From: Acanthamoeba lenticulata
Lineage: Eukaryota > Discosea > Longamoebia > Acanthamoebidae
Assembly (NCBI GenBank): GCA_002179805.1
Contig: NAVB01000155.1
Span: forward strand, 47,776-111,775
Direction: 5' to 3'
DNA length: 64,000 bases
Part shown: piece after piece, positions 12,701 to 22,600 of the stretch
Layout: the number at the start of each line of letters is the position of its first letter
Position numbering within the stretch: position 1 is the stretch's first letter
Position numbers and translations under genes: made by a program
Notes under the pieces: generated by a model
Told to the model about the DNA's origin: nothing
The model's input: only the letters and a program-made list of their open reading frames with translations
The model's database searches: none

Positions 12701-14664
12701 CCTCCCTCTTCTCATCTCCTCTTGGCCGTTGGTCATCGCCCTCTTGCTCTTCGCGAGTGCTGACGTCAGCAACCACGCGGGCATGCGACACACAGGCGGC
12801 ATCGTCGCTGGGCAGCGGGGCGTTGCTCATCAACCCGTGGGACGCCAAGGGCGTGGCCACGGCCATCCACAAGGCCATCACGATGCCTTGCGAGGCGCGC
12901 CGGCAGAAGAGCGAGAGCCTCCACAACTTCGTCATGGGTACTCCTAATTACTATTATTTGCTCCTAATTATTATTATTATTATTTAATTGTTATTATTTT
13001 ATTTGAAATACAAAAGAACAAAAAACTGAACGCGCACGTTGTGGTGGCGACTGTCAGGCAACACGGCGGCGAGGTGGGCCGAACGCTTCATCAGCGCCCT
13101 CAAGATGGGCCGCGAGGAGAGCGGCAAGGTCAAGAACAAGGAGAAGGCCGAGAAGCGCTCGCCAGCGGGTCTCACCATGCGCGTCCTCCAGTCCTACCAC
13201 GCCCGCAAGAAGCGCCTCCTCCTCTTCTCCTACGACGGTACGTCACCTCATTATCATCTTCTTCATCATCCCTCAGTCTCACCTTCGAGTCGTCATGCAT
13301 GACAGGCACGCTGATGCCGTTCTTCCCGCTGCCGAACATGGGCCACCCGGACCAGCGCCTGCTCCGCACGCTGGCCAAGCTCAGCAGCGACCCGCGCAAC
13401 GTGGTCGTCATCATCAGGTTCGTTGTTGTTGTTGCGCTGCTGGGCCTCGTACTCAGAATATTTCTGACGGGCCGGGAACGTGTGGCGTGGCGCTGCCGCA
13501 GCGGCCGCAAACGCCAAACGATGGAGGAGTGGTTCTCGAGCCTGCCTGGCCTCGGCCTCGGCGCCGAGCACGGCTTCTTCTACCGGTTCGCCTTTTATTA
13601 TTATTTATATTTTTTATTATTATTAATAATTCATAAATTGCTTACGCGTGGGACGTCGACAGGCCGCCTCATGCGACCGAGTGGCGACATCTGACCGAGT
13701 ACAACATCAACCTCTCTTGGATGGACGCCATCAAGGTAAACGCTCGGCCCATTGGTCTTCTTTGATTCATATAGTTGACATATTCCAATCGTAACACATA
13801 TCTGTGCGCAGCCAATTTTTGAACACTTTACGGAGCGAACGCCCGGAAGCATCACGGAGGTGAAGGAGTGCCACCTCGTGTGGCATTTCAGGTATGCTCC
13901 CCCTTCCTCCGCACGCATCCATTGTGTTGCTGACGTCCGTCCCCGCTTTTGCCCACACAAGGATGTCGGATAACGAGTACGGCCGAGCACAGGCGCGTGA
14001 ACTGCAGCTCCACCTGGAGAGCAGCTTTGGTTCGTCTTTTAATATGGCATCATTTTATCAACATACTTTATTTCCTGTTAACAAAGAGGCATGTGGGGTG
14101 TTATGTGTTTATTATTTTAGGCAAATGGCCGATCCGAATAGACACCGACAACATGCGGGTGGAGGTGGGCCCCAACGGCGTCAACTCGACGTACCTCATC
14201 CGCAACATCTTGCGCTCCGAACAGGAGGTGCGCGCCTGTTTCATACTGCCCCTCTCTCGCGCGCGTGTTTTGGTCCTAACCCTTTGCTCACTCACCTCGC
14301 GACACACAGTCCAAGTGGGATTTTGTGCTCTATCTGGGCGACAATTCGTTGGCCCTGAGCGGGCTCTTCAACTACAACGTCGACAAGCGGCTGTGTCCCG
14401 AGAGCGGCGGCGAGGTGCGCACAAGAGACCTCTCGGCGCGAAGATGATGATCACCCGCAGCTCACGACGGACGGCGTGTGGGTGGTTTGGGGGGAGCAGA
14501 GCGAAAGCGAGGAGGAAGGCCTTCTTGGCGCGGCTGGGCATCAGACAGAGGTCGTGATCGCCTCGGTGGGCAAGAAGAACAAGCAGGCGGCCTTCCACCT
14601 GCGCGATGCCACCGAAGTGCTCGACTTCCTCGAATCGTTGACGTCGGGCTACTTTGTCTTTTAA
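9720..14664 (+). CDS. Trehalose-6-phosphate synthase/phosphatase family protein (GT20 + HAD), degenerate active sites
   Basis: A many-exon gene. Exon 1 (9720-10649) has a 60-residue disordered leader, then GRIIVVSYRLPLEI, equivalent to the TPS strand usually read VSNRLP. From about 10955 come the GT20 blocks WIGTPEVYV, WVHEYHTILVP, FYLHIPFPSSEIYR, GVDRLDYVKGIPQKL, LRGGMPSS and LSEFTG, followed by a trehalose-phosphatase (HAD) domain from about 13190. Canonical enzymes synthesise trehalose-6-phosphate from UDP-glucose and glucose-6-phosphate and then dephosphorylate it. Several key residues differ here. HDYH is HEYH. RDGMN is RGGMP. The HAD nucleophile motif DYDGT reads SYDGT. The Mg-binding GDDxxDED block reads GDNSLALSG. 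The protein therefore looks like a regulatory or pseudoenzyme TPS, as in plant class II TPS or yeast Tps3/Tsl1. The splice path between 10650 and 10955 is unresolved (a micro-exon near 10841-10858 is possible). The last intron is about 46 nt, ending in CGCAG before LTTDGVWVVWGE. Confidence 0.82.
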
Positions 14665-14900
14665 GTCTATCCAAGACCCTCAACAACTAAGGGTTCTTCT
14701 ACATGTAACCGTTTACTTCATTTTTTCTTCATTTTTTGGTTGTTGGTCGGAGTCCACCTGGAAAAGCCCCAGAGATGAAGACAACCAATGGTACACTTTC
14801 TTACAACGACTTTGTTACAGTGTGCCCAATCAACCAGCAGGAGGAGGGCGCTGAGCTTTTCCTCTTGGCTGCATCTTCTTGAAAGAAAGAAGCAAGAGAG

Positions 14901-16333
14901 ATGGAAGGAGAGGTCACGCAAATCAACGCCACTCGTGCTGTGGTCAAGGTCGAAGAGCAAACCCTGTTCCCTCTGAAAGGCCGTGAACGACTGCCGTTCA
15001 GCATCGTGCGAGCCAAGGAGAAGAAGGCGTTGCGGCTGATGGTGTGGCTTGAGAGCTGCGAGCCTCTCGAGCATCTGCGGGTCGATCAACAGCCGCCACA
15101 CTGGGTGTTGACCGACGTGGAAGGCAATGAACTTGGGCCGAATCCTGGAATCAAATCCACCTGGAAGAGGAACGGCCAGCTCCACGAGTTAAGCTTCGAG
15201 CTGCCGCCAATGGAAGGAGTGTTTCGGTTGAAGTTTATCTTCCTAGCGGCTGGGGTCAACCTGCAGATTTTCGGTTTCAGCCGCCCCTTCATGGCCATAT
15301 CCAACACCGGGCAAGGAAGGCCGGAGATGAAAGCTGCCCTATGGCAGCAGTTGTGGCTGACCTTTCGGGGGGAAAGTGTACGCGCTCATCTCAGCCCGCC
15401 TAATCTTGCAGTCGCTTTTGACTCACCTGCCCGGAACGAACAGAGCACCGCACCGACTCTGGCAAACGCCCTGTACCACATTTCGCACGCTTTGAAGGTG
15501 TGGCAGGGCATCAACGTGATAAGGGGCTACGCTGACGTGGTGGCTTACGTCCGCAAGTGGAGCAGCGAATGCAGTTAAGCCTAAACCCTCTTCGCTCATC
15601 ACTTGTCCGATGTCTCACCTTGTCGACCTTGGCAGCTCTCGACGGGACCGTTGACAACCAAGCGCGTTTCGAAAGGATCTGTGAACGACTGAAGGACGAA
15701 GTTCTGGTGAAGCTGTCAGGCGAGCTTGCCAAACTGTGGCACTGCGATCAACCTCTCCTGTACGTGCATGGCAAGCGAGATATCTGCCGCGCGTATCTAA
15801 TCCTTCTCCGATTCCAGTGTGATGCCTTGGTTTCAACCGCGACCCGTAGCTCTAGAGCTGCTTGAGGCGGACGGAGACTTCTTATTTCGTCTCGGGCCTC
15901 ATCCTCATCAGCTGGTCATCAGGTTCGTTTCATGTTTCAACGCCAGGACAATAGCATTGAGTTGCTGAACCTGATTGGCAGCTGGCAGGTAGGGTCTGTT
16001 GCAACAACTGGTGGGCTGTGGCACAGGAGCAGCTTGTTCGAGTATCACGTTGGATCAGCAGGCAAACCCGAGTGGAGGGAGGTGGCTCAGGATCCTATTT
16101 CAAAGAGAGTGAGGCACTGCCTGGTTTCTCTGCGCGACGTCATTGCAGACTACGCAGACTTCAAGCACTTTGTCTATCTCAACGACCAAGGCCGACAGAC
16201 GATGGACAAGGCCCACCTCCTCCACTACCTGGATTCCTTTATGAGCCACCACCAGCCTGGCCAACAAATGGAGGAAGAGTACACAAGCATCACGATGGAA
16301 TTGGATGACCTCCAAAAGCTGACGGCACAATAA
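14901..16333 (+). CDS. Uncharacterised protein with beta-rich N-terminal domain
   Basis: The model has four exons (14901-15497, 15575-15759, 15818-15922, 15982-16333), all with GT..AG introns and consistent phase, giving 412 residues. The first 135 residues are rich in alternating hydrophobic strands (LRLMVWLES, HELSFELPP, FRLKFIFLAAG) and end with GFSRPFMAISNTGQ. That closing motif resembles the 'S-x-PF-x-x-x-S/T-N' strand that ends Rel/p53-like beta-sandwich DNA-binding domains, but the likeness is weak and is only a hint. The rest is mixed helical, with a C-terminal region containing HYLDSFMSHHQPG and an acidic end. No enzyme motif is recognised. It lies 236 bp after the TPS-like gene in the same orientation. 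Confidence 0.7.
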
Positions 16334-16453
16334 CACGCTATTTTAATAAATTTACCAACTTTAAAAATTGGTACAAAACTAGCCATTCACTGAAGCATAC
16401 AACAAGACAGGTCGCGCCTGCAGATTTGGAAGAGAGCAAACAGGTGGCAGGCC

Positions 16454-17748
16454 ATGGAGCTGCATCACTACGGTGGCAAGACCTTTGAGGTGCCGGCGTT
16501 AACGGCGCCGCAGGAGGCTGGGGTGGTGTTGCGGCCGCGCGTGGCTTCAGCTTCGTTGGAGAGGGCGGCAGCAAGGGCCCGCACGCCGTTTCTGCCTCGT
16601 GAAGAGGCAGCAAACAACAAAGACACCCAAAAACGCCAAGATGAGCGATGGTTGTCGCCTGTCGAAGTGCTGCAGAAGTTAAACAATGTGTGGGAGGCTC
16701 GCGAGTTTGAATCGGTGCACCCACCTCTCGTCGTTGGCCAACTCAGCGACTCCACCGAGGCCGAGTGCAGAGAAGCCTTTCTACGGCCAGGTGCGTTCAG
16801 CATTCAACGCATCTTAGACATGCCCATCAAATTCCCCGGCAGCCTGGAGCACAGGCTTCCTGCCGAGATTAAAGTCCTCGCTCCTCTCCTACAGAAGGTG
16901 CATAGCCTCTCTTTTCATCTCTCTTTGTCATTTGATTCCGTTCTTACACGAACAAAATCTTAGGTGATGGACTTCGAGTACGAAGCTAATGGAGACGCGA
17001 TGCTGGACAGCTTTTGCTACCTCACCCTCGACCAGGGCGTCGTGCCTGCAGGCCAAATGCAGCGCAACGAAGGTCCGTGCTTGGCCCTGTGGCTTTGGTT
17101 GGGTGTCGCGTGCTCACCGTACTGTCGCCGCTCTACACCAACAGGCTGTCACACGGATGGCTTTCAGGGCGCACGGATCAGCCCCAAGCTGAGGTCAGAC
17201 CGATCGTACGTGGTGAGCAACACGCTTCCCACCGTGTTCTACCTCCAGCCCTTTGAAGTCGCCCATCTCGATCCGGCCACGCACAACTTCTTCCTCGACT
17301 TTGACCGACAGGTTGCAGCTCCTCCTCGCCCTCTTGTTCTTCATGTTTAGCGTGTGTTGACGTTGCTCCATCTTGTGTACGAAAAGGCCAAGGAGGAGAA
17401 GGCGTGGCGGCCAGAGATGTTCGAGATCGTCCTCATGGATGCCTTTTGCGTCCACCGTGGGGAGAAGGCCGACACTGACACCTTCCGCACCTTTGTGCGC
17501 CTCTCCTACACCGTGCGCGTGTTCGACCGGTTCGTCTTCATCGTGCTCTCGTTTCTGTCAGTCCTTGAGGGACTCTTCTGAGCTCTTCACCCCTCGACCC
17601 TCACAGGTTGGGCAACGCCCACAACCCACTCTTCGACTACGCGTGGTCGATGGTCCCACGCGACACTCAAAGCACGTTGATGGTGTACAAGCCGCCACCA
17701 ACACTACCGTCATCACCACCGACGTCATCTTCGCCTTGCAAAGAGTAA
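16454..17748 (+). CDS. Uncharacterised protein with HxD motif, possibly a 2OG-oxygenase-like fold
   Basis: Five exons (16454-16897, 16964-17072, 17145-17311, 17351-17529, 17607-17748) join in phase to a 346-residue protein. The central part reads YLTLDQGVVPAGQMQRNEGC, then HTDGFQGARI, then SNTLPTVFYLQPF, AHLDPATHNFFLDFDRQ and, late, RLSYTVRVFDRLGN. An H-x-D pair followed by a beta strand and a later His/Arg is the layout of double-stranded beta-helix (cupin or 2-oxoglutarate Fe oxygenase) proteins, so such a fold is possible but unproven. I have a vague recollection of similar hypothetical proteins in large DNA viruses of protists; this needs a search. The function is unknown. The gene starts 120 bp after the previous stop. 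Confidence 0.75.
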
Positions 17749-17868
17749 AAAGCCCCTTCTGCTCAACCAACAATGTTTTGGCGGTTGTTGTTGTAAAACG
17801 TACAATTCTTGTGCGCCACTTTTATTTGTTGGGGAAGGAGAGCTGCAAGATGAAGAAGATGAAGGGGC

Positions 17869-18376
17869 TTAGGCGAGGGTGTTGCCGCAGCCGGAGCAGA
17901 AGCGGCCGCCCGCGGCCTTGGTGCCGCAGTTGGGGCAGAACGCGGGGCCGCCGCCACCAGCCGCGGGCGCAGGGGCGGGCGTCGATCCGAAGCTGACGAC
18001 TTCTTCCTTAGCCTGGAAGGACACAAGGTAACGACAGTGTGAGCGTTCGTTCAACAAAGACCTTGTGAAATAAGAGTAGAGAACTCCCCCCCCCTCTTGA
18101 CGATTAAGAACGGCGTTGGCTCACCTGAGTATGCATGACGCCACCAGCGTTACCACCACGGAAGCCGTGCGGGCCAAAGTTGGAGCCGTAGCAGCCCTTG
18201 CAGTAGACCTCGCCCTCGCGATCAGTGGCCGTGGTCGAGTCGAGCCGCTTGTTGCAAAGGCGGCAGGCGAAGCAGCTCTTGTGCCACTCTCGGCCAGCAC
18301 CGATGATCTGCTCAGCGTGGTATACTGACTTGCCGCATCGAGGGCACTTAGGAGCTCCGCCAAACTTAGAAGCCAT
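17869..18376 (-). CDS. LIM-domain plus zinc-ribbon protein
   Basis: Two exons, 18376-18125 and 18012-17869, encode 131 residues. Residues about 9-62 form one complete LIM domain of the CRP/CRIP type. The zinc ligands are visible as CPRCGK, an H-x2-C pair (HKSC), CRLC and a final CKGC. A Gly-rich linker ([13 protein letters not shown]) follows, as in CRP proteins. The second exon adds an Ala/Pro/Gly hinge and a terminal zinc ribbon, [20 protein letters not shown], of the kind found at protein ends. CRP/CRIP proteins are small adaptors of actin and nuclear complexes. The added zinc ribbon is unusual. The start ATG (18376) gives [16 protein letters not shown], a normal LIM-protein start. Confidence 0.85.
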
Positions 18377-18507
18377 TTGTGATCTTGCGCACAGGAGTAG
18401 AAACGAAAGGTTTGAAGCGCCACTTCGCTTCGTTTCGCTTGCCGTTAAGCCAGTTGCCGCATCGACCAGGACAAGAGCAACGGTCGACACCAACACACAA
18501 AAGACTA

Positions 18508-18579
18508 TCCGTCACCAGGAATCGAACCCGGGTCCCGCGCATGGTATTCCGCAGATGCTTCCGACTGCACCATGACGGA
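18508..18579 (-). tRNA. tRNA-like gene, isotype uncertain
   Basis: The minus strand folds as a 72-nt tRNA. The 7-bp acceptor stem pairs TCCGTCA with TGACGGA. The D stem pairs GTGC with GCAT around a GG-containing loop. The T arm pairs CCGGG with CCTGG around TTCGATT. The anticodon arm does not form a canonical 5-bp stem with a 7-nt loop: the best pairing is CTGCG with CGCGG around a 10-nt loop, so no anticodon is assigned. A TTTT tract follows five bases after the 3' end (plus strand 18499-18502), as expected for a Pol III terminator. It could be an unusual functional tRNA or a decaying copy. Confidence 0.55.
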
Positions 18580-18788
18580 GATAAAATCATCCCTTTGCCC
18601 CGCCGCAGGCCAACTAAACACAATATCCTCGCCTCTCCTTTTCTGGCTCTGTAACGTGGAGGAGCCGTAGGGGTAACAACAACAGATTGCCCTGGGCCTT
18701 CACTCCACCCTGTACGTGGTGAGTTTAGTGGGGCGGTTTTTTTATTTCACTTTTTCTAACCGAGTTGTTGGATGCAGAGGAATTCAAC

Positions 18789-21386
18789 ATGACCATCGAA
18801 TTCTTTTACTTGATTTTTGCGGTTCTCGCGCTGCTGTGCGCTGGGCTCCAGTATGTCATTAGACAAAGGGCTCAGGTTCCACCCCTCTGCTCACACCAAC
18901 TCCTTGCTTCATGGTCAACGAAGGAACTACTCACGTCCTCTCTGGGACCGCCTTGACCCAGCCTGCCTCAAGCAAAGAAATCCAAGAGCCCGAAGACGTC
19001 AAGAAGGCCGAAGAGGAGGAGAGTGCCTTCCGCCGCTTCCAATGGAACTACTTGCTTGTCTACCTCATTGTCATGGGTGCGCTTCCTCGTTTGCTGGAAC
19101 TCAAGCCCTCTTCTTCGTCTTACCTTTGCTACCAGAGTCCGACTGGCTCCAGGGACCCTACGTCTATGCTCTCTACGAGGCCTATGGCTTCCAGAAGCAG
19201 GTCTGCTTGCTGCCTGTCATTGACCCGAACCTCCTCGCCTCACACGGACGTCCGCTCATTCTCCCTCTTATGTATGCAGGACATTGCCATTCTCTTCATC
19301 GCCGGGTTCTCTTCGTCAATGATCTTTGGCACGTTCATCGGCTCCATTGCTGACAAGTAGTGCGTGCATCCTGCCTGATCCTCTCAAGAGGCTCTTTTGT
19401 TCTTCTTCTTCGTAGTCTTTAACGCTTGTTGTTTGTGGCGCTTTCCAGTGGGCGTAAGAACATGTGCATGTTCTTTGGCCTCTGCTACTCGCTGTCGTGT
19501 CTGACCAAGCTCTTCAACGACTTCAACATCCTCCTGGCCGGTCGCATCCTGGCCGGTATCTCGACGTCCCTCCTCTTCTCGGCCTTTGAGTCCTGGATGG
19601 TCTATGAGCACTTCAAGGTTCGTTCCTTTCTACGTCCGAGAGCATAAAAGGCGCGTCGTCGTTCTGAACCGTCCGTTTGTTCGCCGCCATCTGTACAGAG
19701 GGGCTACTCGGCCGAGAAGCTGTCGCATACCTTCTCGCTCGCCACGATCGGCAACGGCATCGCTGCCATCCTGGCCGGCTTCATCGCCTCGTTCGCGGCC
19801 GACGCCTATGGCTTCGTCGCCCCCTTCATGGTACGCTTTTTGAGACACATAAGTCTAAGTCAAACTCGACCTCGACCAGTGGTCGGCACAAGCTCACGTC
19901 GTCTTGTCCTTGTCCTTGACCTTTTACATGAAAGGTGGCGCTTTGCTTCCTCATTCTGGCTACGCTGATCGTGGCCTCGACCTGGTGCGAGAACTACGGT
20001 GACTCGACCATCAACGTCTCGCAGACCTTTACCAACGCCGTCACCATCCTCCGGAACGGTGCGTCCGTCCTCTCGGCTCCAGCGTCGCTTGCGATCTCTT
20101 CTTATCATCATCATCATTCTCAACGTCGTGGCCGCGAACGCAGACCCCAAGGTGCCCATCCTGGGTCTGGTCCAGTCACTGTTCGAGGGCTCCATGTACG
20201 TCTTTGTGTTCATGTGGACTCCGACCCTGAACGAGGTACAAATGGCCATCTCCTTCTCGTCATCTCCTCGTCTTGACTGGTCTTGAAATATATCGCAGGA
20301 CCCCAGCGCACCGGCGGGCCAGGTCCTTCCCTACGGCGTGATCTTTGCTTGCTTCATGGTACGCCGACATCGAGAGAGATAAAGAGAAGAGAGACAGAAG
20401 AGGACGAGAGGTGACTCACGCCATGCGTGTGCGGCCCATGGTTTTAGGTGTGCATCATGGTCGGCAGCTCGATCTTCACGTTGCTGGTTCAGCGCAGCAT
20501 GAAGCTCGAGTCCATCGCCCTCTTTGTCCTCGGCATCGCCTTTGCCTCGCTCTCCATCCCCATCTTCGCTGTGGTACGCCATATGGACCCTTTCCTCCCC
20601 TCCTTTTCCCTCTTGTCTGATGTCACACAAACGCACACAAAAACGGGCAGAACCAATACGTGCTCATGTTTGCGTTCCTCGCCTTCGAAATCGCGTGCGG
20701 CCTCTACTTCCCGTGCTTTGGCACGCTCCGAGGCACCCACATCCCTGTACGTCTTTCTTTTTTTCTTCTCCTTCCTTTGTACATGGCCTCTTCCTTTGCT
20801 TCGTCTGAAGCTTCTTTCTTCTTCTTTCTTCTTCTTCTTCCTCTGCTCCTTCTCGTCTCGCAGGAGAGCGCGCGTGCGACGATCATGAACTTCTTCCGCG
20901 TGCCGCTCAACTTCCTCGTCGTCGTCGTGCTGCGAAAGGTCAGCATCCTCCCTCCTCCCTCCTCCCTCGTAAACTGCAGTTGCTCTCTCCGCGGACAATC
21001 CGCGAGCCGTTTTGCCAACGTTGGATGTGTCATGGGATGGCGGCGGCGGGGCGCAGGTGGATGCCTTCTCCAACCACACGGTGTTCACCATCTGTGCCGC
21101 GTGGCTCGTGACCTCGTTCGTCCTGGCCAAGGTGTTTGCCAAGTACACAGCCGGTACGCAGCTTGTTTTTTTCCTCTTTTTTCTGACTGTCGCTGCTCTT
21201 TCCCTATCTCTCACTCTCGTTTTGTACTACTCTTGATGGTGGCTTTGCGCAATCTTTCCATCTTGCTTGCTCTTCTTTGTCCCTCTTCTTCTTGTCGTTC
21301 TCCTCCTCGTGCTCCTCCTCCCCTTGCCATTCACTCGCCGCCTTTCCGTACAAGCAGAGCAGGAGAAGGGCAAGCACGTTTGCTAG
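18789..21386 (+). CDS. MFSD5: MFSD5-type major facilitator (molybdate-anion transporter family)
   Basis: Fourteen exons: 18789-18875, 18962-19076, 19136-19200, 19280-19359, 19449-19617, 19699-19830, 19935-20058, 20144-20235, 20299-20358, 20448-20573, 20651-20746, 20864-20938, 21057-21153 and 21358-21386. The order of motifs follows MFSD5 along its length: an N-terminal membrane helix; DWLQGPYVYALYEAYGF; LFIAGFSSSMIFGT; the GRKN loop between helices 2 and 3; CLTKLFNDFNILLAGRILAG; LLFSAFESWMVYEH; WCENYGD; LFEGSMYVFVFMWTP; ACGLYFPCFGTLRG; and NFFRVPLNFLV. MFSD5 homologues have been linked to molybdate uptake in plants and algae, so a membrane transporter of molybdate or a related anion is likely. 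Length (about 450 residues) is normal. Several introns are strongly CT-rich. Confidence 0.9.
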
Positions 21387-21550
21387 TGTAGTGGTGGTGG
21401 GTGGATTGCGTGATAAGGAGGAGGAGGAGGAGGAAAGAGGAGGATTCGTATTGTATGACCGCTTCGGAAGGGGAGGCGCGCGCTGGCGGATGGTGACTTG
21501 CGCGATGGTTGTGTTCTTTTTACCAATTCATTGTCGTCAACATCTTTATT

Positions 21551-21568
21551 CTCTCTCTCTCTCTCTCT
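21551..21568. repeat. (CT)n microsatellite
   Basis: Uninterrupted CT dinucleotide run downstream of the MFSD5-like gene. Confidence 0.8.
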
Positions 21569-22282
21569 TCATGCCTCTTTCACTGTCTTTCTCTCTTCTG
21601 ATCGTCATGGGGTGGGCGTCTTATAATTATTCTCTTCGTCGTCGTCATCATCGTCATTTGGTGGTGCTCGTCGTCTACTCCTCTCTTGCGCTGGCGCACG
21701 ACACAGGCAATCCCGCGTCGGAAGAGGTTGGAAGGAAGAACAACGAGTTTGATATCACTGCCACCAGTGCGCCTCCTCTCCTCTCCCAACGTGGTTCTTG
21801 TGGATGACTTGAGATGGTGATGCTTGCTGGGGAAAGGCAACCGACTCAATAACGCAACGCTGGCAGGCATCGCAGGAGGTGATGATGATCACGACGATGA
21901 AAAGCCGACGAGGCGGGAGCGCATCGCGCACGGCGACTTGGCCTGAGGCTGAGCTCTCTCCTTTTTTGCCTCCGCGTTGTGGGGCGTGCAGCGTTCATCA
22001 AATTCTTGGGCACGCGTCCTTGTTCTTGACCAGTTATTGCCAAGAAGGCATCAATGGGACACATGAATGGAGCCATGAAGTTTAGCTACTTTTGACAAAC
22101 AAACGGACCGGAAGAAGAGAAGTAGGGATGGGCGAGAGGCAGGGTGCGATGGCTGCTTCGGTGCGCCTGGTGCTGACTCGACTACGCGAGAAGTTGCACA
22201 CAAGGGCGCCACAACGAGCCACTAACCCACCACAAGGAAGCGGAGCGCCACAGCCACCAGAGCCAGCGTAGAACAAGAAGGC

Positions 22283-22287
22283 AAAAA
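22283..22287 (-). terminator. Pol III T-run after tRNA-Ile
   Basis: Five A residues on the plus strand are TTTTT on the transcribed strand, three bases past the tRNA 3' end. This is the usual RNA polymerase III stop. Confidence 0.7.
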
Positions 22288-22290
22288 GAA

Positions 22291-22363
22291 TGGCCAGTGT
22301 GGGGATCGAACCCACGACCTTGGCGTTATTAGCACCACGCTCTACCAACTAAGCTAACCGGCC
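22291..22363 (-). tRNA. tRNA-Ile(AAT)
   Basis: The minus strand gives a full 73-nt cloverleaf. Acceptor stem GGCCGGT pairs with ACTGGCC, followed by discriminator A. The D arm reads TAGCTTAGTTGGTAGAGC. The anticodon stem-loop has loop CTAATAA with anticodon AAT (read IAU), specifying isoleucine. The T arm carries the B-box GGTTCGATCC. There is no intron. A T5 tract lies just after the 3' end. Confidence 0.93.
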
Positions 22364-22432
22364 ACCTTACAGCGACATGATCCCCAGCCCAATATGTACA
22401 TCATCCGTCCATAAACACCTTTCGTACTTAAG

Positions 22433-22436
22433 AAAA
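22433..22436 (-). terminator. Pol III T-run after tRNA-Ala
   Basis: TTTT on the transcribed strand eight bases past the tRNA-Ala 3' end; minimal Pol III terminator. Confidence 0.5.
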
Positions 22437-22444
22437 GATAATCC

Positions 22445-22517
22445 TGGAGGTGACGGGTATCGATCCCGCTGCCTCTCCGATGCGAACGGAGCGCTCTACC
22501 ATGTGAGCTACACCCCC
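22445..22517 (-). tRNA. tRNA-Ala(CGC)
   Basis: The minus strand gives a 73-nt cloverleaf. Acceptor GGGGGTG pairs with CACCTCC (one G-T), discriminator A. The A-box is TAGCTCACATGGTAGAGC. The anticodon loop TTCGCAT gives anticodon CGC for alanine GCG codons. The T arm is GATCGATAC within GGG..CCC pairing. A TTTT tract (plus 22433-22436) follows eight bases later. It sits 81 bp upstream of tRNA-Ile on the same strand, each with its own terminator. Confidence 0.93.
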
Positions 22518-22600
22518 AGATGTGTTAAATTGGCTTAGAACAACCATAAGATTTGATGATACCTCCAGTTTTTGGTAAACCAAAAATTCTTAAAAATACT

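Larger units (their letters stand above)
21387..22290. other. Intergenic, low-complexity
   Basis: About 900 bp between the MFSD5-like stop and the tRNA pair, containing GGAGGA and CTCTCT simple sequence and GATGAT stretches. Open frames here have low-complexity translations without recognisable domains. I see no gene, although a short non-coding RNA cannot be excluded. Confidence 0.4.

Noticed and set aside
20660..21391. 243-residue plus-strand open frame spanning MFSD5 introns
   Set aside because: It reads through CT-rich introns; only parts coincide with true exons.
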